DNA from: Verrucomicrobia bacterium Ga0077533
GTDB taxonomy: Bacteria; Verrucomicrobiota; Verrucomicrobiia; Opitutales; Opitutaceae
DNA: 63,540 nucleotides
Assembly: GCA_001464505.1 (NCBI GenBank)
Contig: LNEH01000209.1
Location: 1 to 63,540, forward strand
Direction: 5' to 3'
In this document: positions 33,085 through 41,434 of the stretch, piece after piece
Numbering within the stretch: position 1 is the first letter of the stretch
Layout: every line of letters begins with the position of its first letter
Notes under the pieces: generated by a model
Databases searched by the model: none
The model's input: the letters and a program-made list of their open reading frames with translations, nothing else
Told to the model about the DNA's origin: nothing
Made by a program: the position numbers and the translations under genes

Positions 33085-34212
33085 ATGTTCCGCCGCCTGC
33101 TTCCCCTCATCCTGCTCGGCTGCACCGCCCTCCCCGCCACGGAAAAACTGGCCGACGGCCTCTACGCCGAATTCACCACGCCGCGCGGTGTGTTTGTCAC
33201 CGAATTGTTCTACCAAAAGACGCCGCTCACCGTCGCCAGCTTCGTCGGCCTGGCCGAGGGCACGCTGTCGCCGCGCAACGGCCAACCGTTCTACACCGGC
33301 CTGACCTGGTATCGCGTCGTGCCGGGGTTTGTCATCCAAAGCGGCAACCCCGGCCTCAAGGACACGGGCGACGACATCATCCCCCATAAATTCAACGACG
33401 AGTTCGTGCCCGGCCTGCACCATCGCGAAATCGGCACCGTCTCGATGGCCAACGCCGGCCCCGACACCAACGGCTGCGAATTCTTCGTCACGCTCGGCGA
33501 CTGCACGCGCCTCAACTACCTGCACAGCGTCTTCGGCCGCACCGTGCTCGGGCTGGAGGTGCTGCCGCTTATCCAGCCCGACGACGCCTTTTCGATCAAG
33601 ATCCTCCGCGTCGGCGACTCGGCGCAGGCCTTCAAGGCCGACCCCGACACCTTCAAGGCGCTCGCCGCCAAGACGGCTCCGTATAACGGTCCCGCCGCGC
33701 CCGGCCCCGGGGCGTTTTTCGACGACCCCGCCGGGCTCATTCCCGTCGAGCCGCCGCGCGCGAAAAACTTCAACTACAAGCTCGCCAACTTCGAGCGCGC
33801 CACCGGCGTGCGGATCGTCGGCCGCCTGTTCGCCCAGTCGCCGACCGCGGCCGAGGACGCCGTTCCCGGCGCCTACATGAAGGCGCTCGCCGCAAAACTC
33901 GGCGTGGCGAAACGCGGGGCTCTGGCGGTCCATTTCGCGGCCGACGACGACTGGCGCATATGGATCGGCGACGAGTCCACCGCCGCCTTCCTCGGCCGGT
34001 CTGCGAATACGACCGGACCGGGCGAGGGCAACCCTCTCCACCTCGCCAAGAAAACTTTCCTCGCCGCCGCCCGCGCCGAGGGCGACGCCGCCTTTGCCCG
34101 GCAGCAAAAAGCCGCCCCGGCCGACAAACAACCCCCGCCGGCCCAGCAACTCAAACTCCAGACCGACGCCGTGCTCGACGGCCTCATTCTCCAACTCGAA
34201 CCAAAGCCTTAA
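33085..34212 (+). CDS. Cyclophilin-type peptidyl-prolyl isomerase, lipoprotein
   Basis: 375 residues. The lipobox LILLGC puts the lipidated Cys at residue 13. The cyclophilin domain covers about residues 25-180: LTWYRVVPGFVIQSGNP, GTVSMANAGPDTNGCEFFVTLG and LNYLHSVFGRTVLGLEV hold the Arg, Phe, Met, Gln/Asn and His positions of the active site. A C-terminal extension of about 190 residues (KNFNYKLANFERATGVRIVGRLF ...) is not part of the known fold. Probably assists folding in the periplasm. Confidence 0.88.
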   Translation: MFRRLLPLILLGCTALPATEKLADGLYAEFTTPRGVFVTELFYQKTPLTVASFVGLAEGTLSPRNGQPFYTGLTWYRVVPGFVIQSGNPGLKDTGDDIIPHKFNDEFVPGLHHREIGTVSMANAGPDTNGCEFFVTLGDCTRLNYLHSVFGRTVLGLEVLPLIQPDDAFSIKILRVGDSAQAFKADPDTFKALAAKTAPYNGPAAPGPGAFFDDPAGLIPVEPPRAKNFNYKLANFERATGVRIVGRLFAQSPTAAEDAVPGAYMKALAAKLGVAKRGALAVHFAADDDWRIWIGDESTAAFLGRSANTTGPGEGNPLHLAKKTFLAAARAEGDAAFARQQKAAPADKQPPPAQQLKLQTDAVLDGLILQLEPKP

Positions 34213-34225
34213 CCCGCTATTGCAC

Positions 34226-35140
34226 ATGGCTGTCCCTGATTACCAAACTTTGATGCTGCCACTACTGCGTTTCCATGCGGACGGCTCGGTCCATTCACTA
34301 CAGGAAGCCATGGATGCGCTTGCGCGGGAGTTTAAGCTCACCGAAGAAGATCTGCGCGTGCTTTTGCCGAGTGGGCGGCAAACGGCATTTCGCAACCGGG
34401 TTAGTTGGGCGCGCACTTACATGTCAAAAGCTGGTCTGCTAGTCACTGTAAAGCGCGGCCATTGTAGCATTACAAAAAACGGAATGAAGGTTCTGGCAGA
34501 CAATCCGGCCCGCATTGATGCACGCTACCTCCGCCAATTTCCCAGCTTTATTCAATTTCAAGAATCTAAACACGAGAGTGACTCAACGGAGACGACTCCG
34601 TTACCACTTTCAGAAACCAAAGAGAGCCCAGAAGAACAGATCGAGTCGGCGCACACTCAGCTGACACGCGCGCTGGCTGGTGAATTACTCACTCGCATCC
34701 AGACTTCTGCGCCCGATTTTTTCGAGCGGCTTGTCGTCGAACTGCTCCTCAAGATGGGCTACGGCGGTTCACGGCAAGACGCTGGGCGCGCGATCGGCCG
34801 CAGTGGAGACGGCGGTATCGACGGCATCATTAATGAGGACCGGCTTGGACTAGACAGTATCTACCTCCAAGCGAAGCGCTGGGAAAATCCCGTCGGCCGG
34901 CCAGAGATACAGAAATTCGCCGGAGCACTTGCCGAACACCGAGCTAAGAAAGGTGTTTTTATCACTACCTCGACATTTACTAAAGAAGCCCACGCTTCCG
35001 CTATGAAACACGACGCCCGCATCGTCCTTATCGACGGTGAAAAGCTCGCTACACTCATGATCGATCACGGACTCGGCGTAACACTTGAAGCTACCTATGA
35101 AGTGAAACGGATCGATTCCGATTATTTTACTGAAGAATAA
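34226..35140 (+). CDS. mrr: Mrr-type restriction endonuclease
   Basis: 304 residues from ATG at 34226. The N-terminal winged-helix part (MLPLLRFHADGSVHSLQEAMDALAREF, RQTAFRNRVSWARTYMSKAGLL) recognises DNA, and the C-terminal PD-(D/E)xK nuclease has DGGIDGII, LDSIYLQAKRW and GVFITTSTFTKEA. Mrr cuts DNA with methylated bases. Base composition is clearly lower in GC and richer in A/T-ending codons than every neighbour, which indicates recent transfer. It starts 13 bases after the cyclophilin gene, inserted between two housekeeping-type genes without a partner methylase. Confidence 0.92.
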   Translation: MAVPDYQTLMLPLLRFHADGSVHSLQEAMDALAREFKLTEEDLRVLLPSGRQTAFRNRVSWARTYMSKAGLLVTVKRGHCSITKNGMKVLADNPARIDARYLRQFPSFIQFQESKHESDSTETTPLPLSETKESPEEQIESAHTQLTRALAGELLTRIQTSAPDFFERLVVELLLKMGYGGSRQDAGRAIGRSGDGGIDGIINEDRLGLDSIYLQAKRWENPVGRPEIQKFAGALAEHRAKKGVFITTSTFTKEAHASAMKHDARIVLIDGEKLATLMIDHGLGVTLEATYEVKRIDSDYFTEE

Positions 35141-35159
35141 CCTCTCCAATCATGCACCC

Positions 35160-36509
35160 ATGAAAAAACACCCCTCCCCTTCTGCTCTCCGTCTACTGTC
35201 TTCCATCCTCTGTTTACTGGCCCCCGCCGCTTTCGCCGTCACCGACGGCCTGCGCGACGCCGTCGACCAGAAGATCACCGCCGAATACGCCTCGCTCGAG
35301 GCCATCTACAAGGACCTGCACGCCAATCCCGAACTGTCCTTTGTCGAGACCCGCACCGCCGCCCTCATCGCCAAGGAAATGAAGGCCCTGGGTTTCGAGG
35401 TCACCGAAAAATTTGGCGGCATGGGCGTGGTCGCCGTCATGAAAAACGGTTCCGGCCCCGTCCTCCTCGTCCGCGCCGACATGGATGCGCTGCCCATCAA
35501 GGAGGAGACCGGTTTGCCCTACGCGAGCAAGGTGGTGATGAAGGATTTCACGGGCAAGGACCAGCCCGCCATGCACGCCTGCGCGCACGACATGCATGTG
35601 ACCGGCCTCATCGGCACCGCCCGCGTGCTCGCCTCGCTCAAGCCGCATTGGTCGGGCACGCTCATCATGATCGGCCAGCACGCCGAGGAAATGCTCGGCG
35701 GCGCGCGCGCCATGCTCCAGGACGGGCTCTACACCAGATTTCCCACGCCCGACGCCGCGATTGCGCTCCATGTCGGCGGCGACATTCCCGCCGGGCAGGT
35801 GGGCTACGTCGAAGGCCCCGTCTACGCCAATGTTGACACCGTCGTTATCAAAGTGCGCGGCATCGGCGGGCACGGCGCCCGGCCCCACACCACGCGCGAC
35901 CCGATTGTGCTCGCCGGTCAGATCATCGGCGCCCTGCAGACCATCGTGGCGCGCGAGCTGAAGCCCGGCACGCCGGCCGTCGTCACGATCGGCAGCATCC
36001 ATGGTGGCTCCCGGGCCAACATCATCCCCGCCGAGGTCACGATGGAGCTGACCCTGCGGTGCTACGATGAGGCCGTGGGCGACCATCTCATCGCCTCCAT
36101 CAAGCGCATCAGCGAAAACCTCGGCCGCGCCGCCGGCCTGCCCGACCACCTGCTGCCCGAAGTCACCGTGCCCTACGACCGCAACCCCGTCACGGTGAAC
36201 GACGGCCCGCTCACGCGCCGGCTGGCGGCGACCTTCCGGGCCTGGTTCCCCGCCGACCAGGTGAAACCGCAGGAGCCCGCCACCTACGGCGAAGATTTTG
36301 CGGAATTTGGCCGCACGACGCACAAGGTGCCGATCTCCATCTTCTGGATCGGCGGCACCGACCCCGCCGTGATGGCGGCCGCCCACGCGAAGGGCGAGCC
36401 GTGGCCGTCGAATCACAGCGCGCTGTGGGCCCCCGTGCCGGAACCCACCCTCAAGGCCTCCGTCAAGGCCATGAGCGCCGCCGTCCTCGATCTGCTCGCA
36501 AAAAAATAA
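35160..36509 (+). CDS. Secreted M20 family amidohydrolase
   Basis: 449 residues with a signal peptide (after the lysines, LRLLSSILCLLAPAAFA). The metal site of the M20/ama-type hydrolases is visible in HACAHDMHVTG, QHAEEMLGGARAML and the later HVGGDIPAGQ. The family removes acyl groups from amino acids or related amides. The dimerisation domain starts around VVIKVRGIGGHGARPHTTRDP. Periplasmic. The S41 peptidase gene follows 12 bases later. Confidence 0.9.
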   Translation: MKKHPSPSALRLLSSILCLLAPAAFAVTDGLRDAVDQKITAEYASLEAIYKDLHANPELSFVETRTAALIAKEMKALGFEVTEKFGGMGVVAVMKNGSGPVLLVRADMDALPIKEETGLPYASKVVMKDFTGKDQPAMHACAHDMHVTGLIGTARVLASLKPHWSGTLIMIGQHAEEMLGGARAMLQDGLYTRFPTPDAAIALHVGGDIPAGQVGYVEGPVYANVDTVVIKVRGIGGHGARPHTTRDPIVLAGQIIGALQTIVARELKPGTPAVVTIGSIHGGSRANIIPAEVTMELTLRCYDEAVGDHLIASIKRISENLGRAAGLPDHLLPEVTVPYDRNPVTVNDGPLTRRLAATFRAWFPADQVKPQEPATYGEDFAEFGRTTHKVPISIFWIGGTDPAVMAAAHAKGEPWPSNHSALWAPVPEPTLKASVKAMSAAVLDLLAKK

Positions 36510-36521
36510 CGCCGCGCAGCG

Positions 36522-37811
36522 ATGCACCTTCGTTCTTGTTTTGTCTTGCTGTGTCTCGCCGTCGGTCTCGCCGCCGCAGAAACCACGCCCACCTTCTCGG
36601 CCAACGATCTGGACCGGGCCCGCGGCATGCTTGGCCTCGCCCGCGACGAGGTCGTCAAGGAATTCTATGATCCAGCCCGGGTGGGTCCGGAGTTTCTCGC
36701 CCGCTGCCGGGCCGCGCATGAGGCCTTGGCCTCAGCCAAGTCCAATGATGCCGCCCTGATGCTGATCGCCCAACCGTTTTTTGATATTGGTGATTCACAC
36801 ACGAGGTTCCTGCCGCCGGCCCGGAAGGACCGCGTGCAACACCACTGGAAATTCCATGCGGTCGGCCCCGACATATTTGTCAGCGAAGTGGACCGGGGCA
36901 GCGACGCCGAGAAACAGGGACTAAAGGTCGGGGACCAACTGCTCAGCCTCGACGGCATCAGACCCACCCGGGCCAGCCGGCATATGCTACAGTATTTGTT
37001 CTACCATCTGGCACCGCGCACCGGGATGCGTGTGGTGGCCCAGGCCCCCGGGCAGCCTCCCCGCACGCTTGATGTGCGCGGGGAGATCAGGGCCGGCACA
37101 CCCCTGCGCGAACTTCGGAACGATCGCGACCGGACCGAGCTCGAGCTCGAGTATGAAAACGATGACGAACGCCTCAAATCGCGCCTCGTTGAGTTGCTGA
37201 ATGGAGTCCTTGTCTGGAAGCTGCGCCAGTTTGATCCGGAGAAAATCGCCAGCGGCCTCCGCAAGGTGGCGTCGGCCAAGGCGGTGATCCTCGATCTGCG
37301 CGGCAATCCCGGCGGCTATGTCCAGTCAGCGGAGGACGTGCTGCGTGGTTTTTTTGCCGACAACTTTGACGCTTATACCACCCACTGGCGCAAAAAGACC
37401 GAGACCACCCGAATCAAGGGCAAGGGCTACAAGGGCCTGCTGTTGGTGCTGATGGACGAGACCTCAGCCTCGGCCTCGGAGATTTTCGCCCGCACAGTGC
37501 AGATGCGCCAGCGAGGCATCCTGCTGGGCGACCGAATAGCGGGCGCGTTGTCTACCGCGCGCTATTATCCGCTGGTCCTGGGCACGGCGGAGCGCTTCAT
37601 CGCCTTTGGCGTCAGCATCACCCTGAGCAGTGTCGTTATGGCGGATGGCTCAATCATCGAAGGCAAGGGTGTCGGGCCGGACTACCAGCTTCTGCCCACC
37701 CACGAGCAACTCTATCTCGGTCACGATCCGGTGCTGGCCAAGGCCCTCACCATTGCGGGCCGCAAGACCACCCCGGAAGAAGCTGGGAAATTTTTCCCGC
37801 CTCTGAACTAA
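36522..37811 (+). CDS. Secreted S41 family peptidase-like protein with PDZ domain
   Basis: 429 residues, signal peptide MHLRSCFVLLCLAVGLAAA. A PDZ region (VSEVDRGSDAEKQGLKVGDQLLSLDG) precedes the S41 core: AVILDLRGNPGGYVQSAEDVL and LLVLMDETSASASEIFARTVQ, where the Ser of SASE is the nucleophile. The position where CtpA-type proteases carry the catalytic Lys (GxTFGKG) reads GDRIAGALSTARYYPL, with no Lys, so the catalytic dyad may be altered. Probably periplasmic, co-transcribed with its neighbours. Confidence 0.85.
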   Translation: MHLRSCFVLLCLAVGLAAAETTPTFSANDLDRARGMLGLARDEVVKEFYDPARVGPEFLARCRAAHEALASAKSNDAALMLIAQPFFDIGDSHTRFLPPARKDRVQHHWKFHAVGPDIFVSEVDRGSDAEKQGLKVGDQLLSLDGIRPTRASRHMLQYLFYHLAPRTGMRVVAQAPGQPPRTLDVRGEIRAGTPLRELRNDRDRTELELEYENDDERLKSRLVELLNGVLVWKLRQFDPEKIASGLRKVASAKAVILDLRGNPGGYVQSAEDVLRGFFADNFDAYTTHWRKKTETTRIKGKGYKGLLLVLMDETSASASEIFARTVQMRQRGILLGDRIAGALSTARYYPLVLGTAERFIAFGVSITLSSVVMADGSIIEGKGVGPDYQLLPTHEQLYLGHDPVLAKALTIAGRKTTPEEAGKFFPPLN

Positions 37812-37818
37812 TCCCGCC

Positions 37819-38340
37819 ATGCGCCAGTTCGGCATCCTCCTCATCCTCGGCCTCGTGCTCGCGTTCATCGCGTGGCAGGCGCGCACCGGCATCTTCCGCC
37901 GCGCCAATCCCGGCGAACCGGCCAACAAATATATGCGCCAGGTCATGGAGAACCCGCAATTGAGCGAGGCGGACGCCGCGATCATGCGCGAAAAATACGG
38001 CACCGCCCGCCTGAGTCCCTCCGGACTGCGCTACATCGTCCGCGCCCCCGGCACGGGCGCAACGCCCTCCACGGGCAGCGAGGTTGTCGTGCATTACGAC
38101 GGCTCACTGCTCGATGGCACGAAATTCGACAGCTCGCGCGACCGCGGTGCGCCGTATGCCTTCCGCGTCGGCACCGGCAGCGTCATCAAGGGCTGGGACG
38201 AGGCCCTCGCCACCATGAAGCCGGGCGAGAAGCGCACGCTCATCATTCCGTGGTGGCTCGGTTACGGCACGACCGGCAAGGGCCCGATCCCACCCAAGGC
38301 CACGCTGGTCTTCGAAGTCGAATTGCTGGAAATCCGGTAG
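37819..38340 (+). CDS. Membrane-anchored FKBP-type peptidyl-prolyl isomerase
   Basis: 173 residues with one N-terminal membrane helix (FGILLILGLVLAFIAWQA). The FKBP domain covers about 85-173: GSEVVVHYDGSLLDGTKFDSSRDRGAPYAFRVGTGSVIKGWDEALATMKPGEKRTLIIPWWLGYG shows the complete active site. It probably folds exported proteins at the membrane. It starts 7 bases after the S41 gene and ends this operon, with the gene-end palindrome 40 bases downstream. Confidence 0.92.
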   Translation: MRQFGILLILGLVLAFIAWQARTGIFRRANPGEPANKYMRQVMENPQLSEADAAIMREKYGTARLSPSGLRYIVRAPGTGATPSTGSEVVVHYDGSLLDGTKFDSSRDRGAPYAFRVGTGSVIKGWDEALATMKPGEKRTLIIPWWLGYGTTGKGPIPPKATLVFEVELLEIR

Positions 38341-38380
38341 CGCGCGCACCAGGGGCTTCAGCACCACCGCGGCTGGGGCG

Positions 38381-38419
38381 CCGGCGTTGATGTCAACTAA
38401 TAGTTGACATCAACGCCGG
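38381..38419. repeat. Gene-end palindrome, copy 4 (19-bp arms)
   Basis: CCGGCGT + TGATGTCAACTA, central A, exact reverse complement. It lies between the convergent ends of the FKBP gene (stop 38340) and the YgjP-like gene (stop 38481). Confidence 0.85.
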
Positions 38420-38480
38420 GAGCGGCCCGTCGGTTTTCGCGCCCGCCTAGGGCCGGCGGCACCCGGCCGGTGCGGTCCGG

Positions 38481-39158
38481 TCACAGACCGAGCAGGCTGC
38501 CGTTGCGCTTGAGCCATTTTTCGGCGTCGCGCCACCACGGGCAGACTTTCTCCACCCGCGCCCAGAAACGGTCGGAGTGGTTCATCTCCCGCAGATGCAT
38601 CAGCTCGTGGTAGATGATGTAGTCGCGCACGGTGTCCGGCCCCTGCACCAGCCGCCAGTTGAGCGAGACGGTGCCGCCGGCCGAGCACGAGCCCCAGCGC
38701 GAGCGCTGGTTGCGCACCGAAACATGCTTCATGTCCGCGCCGGTCTCGGCCGCCAGTTCCCAGGCGCGCGCCGGCAGTTCGATCTTGGCGCGGCGGAGAA
38801 ATTGCTTTTCCAGCGCCGGCCGCAGATCACCCTCGCGTGACGCCACGCGGAAAATATCGGCGGCCAGGCAGAGTTGGGGGGGTTCGCCCGGGCGCGCGAT
38901 GCGGATCTCCGTCATGCCCCCGCGCCAAAGCACCGGGGTGCCGACCGTCCAGACTACCGCCGCCTGCGGCCGGCGGGCGTGCTGGGCCACAAAGAGCCGC
39001 GCCTCCCGCTCCGAACCCCGCGCCGGCACGGTGGCCACCGCCACCCCGTCCTTGCGCAAGGTCAACCGGTAATGCCGCGCCCGCTGGCTGCGGACAAAGA
39101 CCAGCTCGGGGCCCGCCACGGCACTGGTGTTTATCAATTGCTGCGGTTGGCTGCTCAC
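38481..39158 (-). CDS. YgjP-like (DUF45) M48-type metallopeptidase
   Basis: 225 residues. The zinc motif is His184-Glu185-Leu-Met-His188 in DYIIYHELMHLREMNHSDRFW, with His194 as a likely further ligand. VSVRNQRSRWGSCSAGGTVSLNWRL is the typical strand before it. These are cytoplasmic WLM-like zinc hydrolases, often near restriction or DNA-repair genes, with unproven substrates. Convergent to the FKBP gene. Confidence 0.88.
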   Translation of the reverse strand: MSSQPQQLINTSAVAGPELVFVRSQRARHYRLTLRKDGVAVATVPARGSEREARLFVAQHARRPQAAVVWTVGTPVLWRGGMTEIRIARPGEPPQLCLAADIFRVASREGDLRPALEKQFLRRAKIELPARAWELAAETGADMKHVSVRNQRSRWGSCSAGGTVSLNWRLVQGPDTVRDYIIYHELMHLREMNHSDRFWARVEKVCPWWRDAEKWLKRNGSLLGL

Positions 39159-39364
39159 GTCGCGTTCTTGGCTAAACGTGGCCGAGGCCGGACGCCAGCC
39201 GGCAGTTCCCGGGGATAAAAAGACCCATTAACCTGAGGGAATAGCCCCATTTCAGCGGAATTCTCAAAATTTTCTGTAAGAATCGGGCCGGGCAGTTGTT
39301 GTAGCCTGAATGCTTGCACCCGGGTTAAACACTTGTGTAGGGTGCCTGCCTGTTAAACAAATCC

Positions 39365-39880
39365 ATGCCGCCAAGTTTGCCCATCTCCCGCCCATTGCGC
39401 CAACAGACTAGGGCGTTTACCTTGGTGGAAATCATGGTGGTCGTCGTGATTATCGGCCTGCTGGCGGCGGCCGCCATCCCGGCCTTCCGGCTGGTCACCC
39501 TGCGCTCCCGGGCTTCGACCGTCGCCAACGACTTTCGCACCTTCTCCACCGCCTTCATCACTTACAGCCTGCAAAACGGCCGCTGCCCGGACAACCAGGC
39601 CGATCCGCAAGACCCCATGCCGCAACTCGCCGGTCAGTTGACCGACGCTTTCAACCAGCGCAGTCCGGTCGGCGGTTTCTACAAGTGGAATTTCGACATC
39701 CCTGCCGACGGGGTTCCGGCCAAGGCCGCGATCATCATCCAGGCCGCCGCAGGCAATCCGCTCGTGGACGACCTCGATCAGCTTGAGCTGGTGGACAAAC
39801 AGCTGGACGACGGCAACCTCGCCACCGGCAACGTGCAACTCGGGTCCACCAACTCGCTGGTGTTTATCATCGAACGATGA
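39365..39880 (+). CDS. Type IV pilin / general secretion pseudopilin-like protein
   Basis: 171 residues. The class III signal peptide ends RAF18TLVEIM, so prepilin peptidase should cut after Ala17 (instead of the usual Gly) and methylate Phe18. Glu22 is the conserved +5 residue. The hydrophobic N-terminal helix runs VEIMVVVVIIGLLAAAAIPAF. The globular part (RCPDNQADPQDPMPQL, GGFYKWNFDIPADG) is of the small periplasmic pseudopilin type common in Verrucomicrobia. A 200-base AT-richer leader precedes it. The stop overlaps the next start (ATGA). Confidence 0.88.
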   Translation: MPPSLPISRPLRQQTRAFTLVEIMVVVVIIGLLAAAAIPAFRLVTLRSRASTVANDFRTFSTAFITYSLQNGRCPDNQADPQDPMPQLAGQLTDAFNQRSPVGGFYKWNFDIPADGVPAKAAIIIQAAAGNPLVDDLDQLELVDKQLDDGNLATGNVQLGSTNSLVFIIER

Positions 39881-40680
39881 GTGTCACCTATCGCATCACC
39901 CTGGTTCAGCTCAAGCGCGACGCTTCCGGGGTCGGCGCCGCCAGCGACAAGATCGAGCATGGCAACCATCCGGTCGAGGAAGTCATCCGGCTGGCCGGCA
40001 AGCTCCTGGTGTTGGATCTCTCCAGCACCAAGGCCGAGCCCGGCATCATCGTGCAGCGCGGCGACAAAGGCTGGCGCATCGGCGTGCACCAGGGCCACCT
40101 GCGCATGCACAAGAGCATGTCGCTCTTCGACGATTTCTGGTCCATCGACAATCCGGCGGAGCTTGCCGAGCTGCCCCCGTTCCGCGTGTCCGCCGGCCCG
40201 GGCGCCGCTGTGCAGCACTCTCCCGGTCCCGGCCGGAAGCAGCACAGCGCCATGCGCACGGTCTTTGAAGCCGCCGGTCTTTTCGCCGCCGCTGTTGTCC
40301 TTGTCGCCATCGGCCTGCGCTACGGCCTCCCGCAACGCCGCCTGAGCGATCTGCCGCCCGGCGTCACCATCGTCAACGGCGCCGACGCCCGGGCGACCAT
40401 CTTCAAGACCGTGGCCGGAGTCTACTCCACCGGCAAAACGGCGGGCAACAGCCTCGTGATCATCTCTGCGGACGGACGGGTCTCGCTCGGCGCCATCGGC
40501 AAGGATGGCAAACCCACCAAGCCCCGCCTGCAGGAGCAGGCCCGCGCCGGTTACAGCGGCAACCTGGCCTGCGTGATCACTTCGTTTGGCATCATCACCG
40601 GCATCGAGCCGCCCGAGGCCGTCAAGGTCGGCAACTTCCAGTGGAAGAAAGCGCCTGACTCGGTGACCGCGGTAAACTGA
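39877..40680 (+). CDS. Membrane protein of unknown function coupled to the prepilin gene
   Basis: 267 residues. Start overlaps the prepilin stop. The N-terminal ~120 residues look cytoplasmic (DKIEHGNHPVEEVIRLAGKLLVLD, GWRIGVHQGHLRMHKSMSLFDDFWS), then one membrane helix (FEAAGLFAAAVVLVAIGLRYGL) and a periplasmic part (GVTIVNGADARATIFKTVAGVYSTGK). No family recognised. Tight coupling suggests a role with the pilin-like protein. Confidence 0.7.
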   Translation: MSVTYRITLVQLKRDASGVGAASDKIEHGNHPVEEVIRLAGKLLVLDLSSTKAEPGIIVQRGDKGWRIGVHQGHLRMHKSMSLFDDFWSIDNPAELAELPPFRVSAGPGAAVQHSPGPGRKQHSAMRTVFEAAGLFAAAVVLVAIGLRYGLPQRRLSDLPPGVTIVNGADARATIFKTVAGVYSTGKTAGNSLVIISADGRVSLGAIGKDGKPTKPRLQEQARAGYSGNLACVITSFGIITGIEPPEAVKVGNFQWKKAPDSVTAVN

Positions 40681-40712
40681 CCGCGGTTCACAGCCGGACT
40701 CATGCAGATCGA

Positions 40713-40788
40713 GGTGGAGCGGGTTGACCTCAACACGCTGGTTTGCGAGCGGACACGCTGAAGCGCGCTGGGGTCAACGCGCCCCACC
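40713..40788. repeat. GGTGGAGCG palindromic repeat, copy 2
   Basis: GGTGGAGCGGGTTGACC with GGGTCAACGCGCCCCACC, nearly fully complementary, and a longer centre than copies 1 and 3. Confidence 0.8.
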
Positions 40789-40824
40789 TTTTAGCCCGCA
40801 TATTTCATACCCAGATCTGATGCA

Positions 40825-40977
40825 ACACACCCCGCCCTGTCGGGCACCCCTCTTGATAGAGGGGACTTCGGCAGCGTGCGTTTGAAATCCCCTTGCCCGG
40901 TAGGGCGGGGTGTGTCGGGGGTCTCGACGTGATGGGGTATGGACTGCGGTCACTTCTATTGGTAAGCCTCAATAATT
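40825..40977. repeat. ACACACCCCGCC inverted repeat with MITE-like end
   Basis: Arms ACACACCCCGCCCTGTCGGGCA (first 20 as listed elsewhere) and its near-complement ending GGCGGGGTGTGT at 40915. The right flank, read in reverse complement as AATTATTGAGGCTTACCAATAG and AAGTGACCGCA, matches the left end of the element at 32572. So the two loci share modules in different arrangement. Confidence 0.65.
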
Positions 40978-40990
40978 GCATGATTTCGCC

Positions 40991-41434
40991 TCAGAGCCGC
41001 TCCAGCCGCCAGTCGGGTGGTGCGCCCTGTTTCAAACTCAACCAGCCGAAGCTCGCCCGGGCCCCGCGGCTCGGCCGTGTGATGCAGCCGGGGTTCAGCC
41101 AGCGCACGCCCTGTGCGTCCGTTTCGTCCCGCGGCACATGCGTGTGGCCGTGCAAAAGCAGGTGGATTCCGGCCGGGGCCCGGGGTGGCGCGATGTGCGT
41201 CAGGTAACACCGCCACCCGGCGCGCTCGAGCCGCAGTTCCAGCGGCCAGAAATTGTGCCACTCGTTGTTGCCGAGCACCACGTGCAGCGGTTTGCCGAGA
41301 TTGGCGAATTCCTCCAGCGTCGCCGGATCGCACACATCGCCCAGGTGCCAGATCTCGTCGGCCCCCGCCAGCCGCGCCGGCAACCCCGGTGGATAGCGGT
41401 CGTGCGTGTCGGCGATGACCGCGATGGTTGTCAC
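40991..41434 (-). CDS. YfcE/MJ0936-type metallophosphoesterase
   Basis: 147 residues from a GTG at 41434. The dimetal site is complete: ADTHDRYP, WHLGDVCD, LGNNEWH, YLTHIAP and LLHGHTHVPR. Small enzymes of this family hydrolyse phosphodiesters in vitro, and the natural substrate is usually unknown. Start overlaps the cstA stop in GTGA, so they share a transcript. Confidence 0.9.
   Translation of the reverse strand: MTTIAVIADTHDRYPPGLPARLAGADEIWHLGDVCDPATLEEFANLGKPLHVVLGNNEWHNFWPLELRLERAGWRCYLTHIAPPRAPAGIHLLLHGHTHVPRDETDAQGVRWLNPGCITRPSRGARASFGWLSLKQGAPPDWRLERL

Larger units (their letters stand above)
40681..40990. other. Intergenic repeat cluster
   Basis: About 310 bases without a gene. 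It consists of the GGTGGAGCG palindrome (40713-40788) and the long ACACACCCCGCC inverted repeat with an attached TATTGAG-type end (40825-40977). Confidence 0.75.

Noticed and set aside
39300-39345. Possible sigma-70 promoter before the prepilin gene (TTGCAC ... TAGGGT)
   Set aside because: The -10 match is poor and the spacing is 18, so I did not list it.
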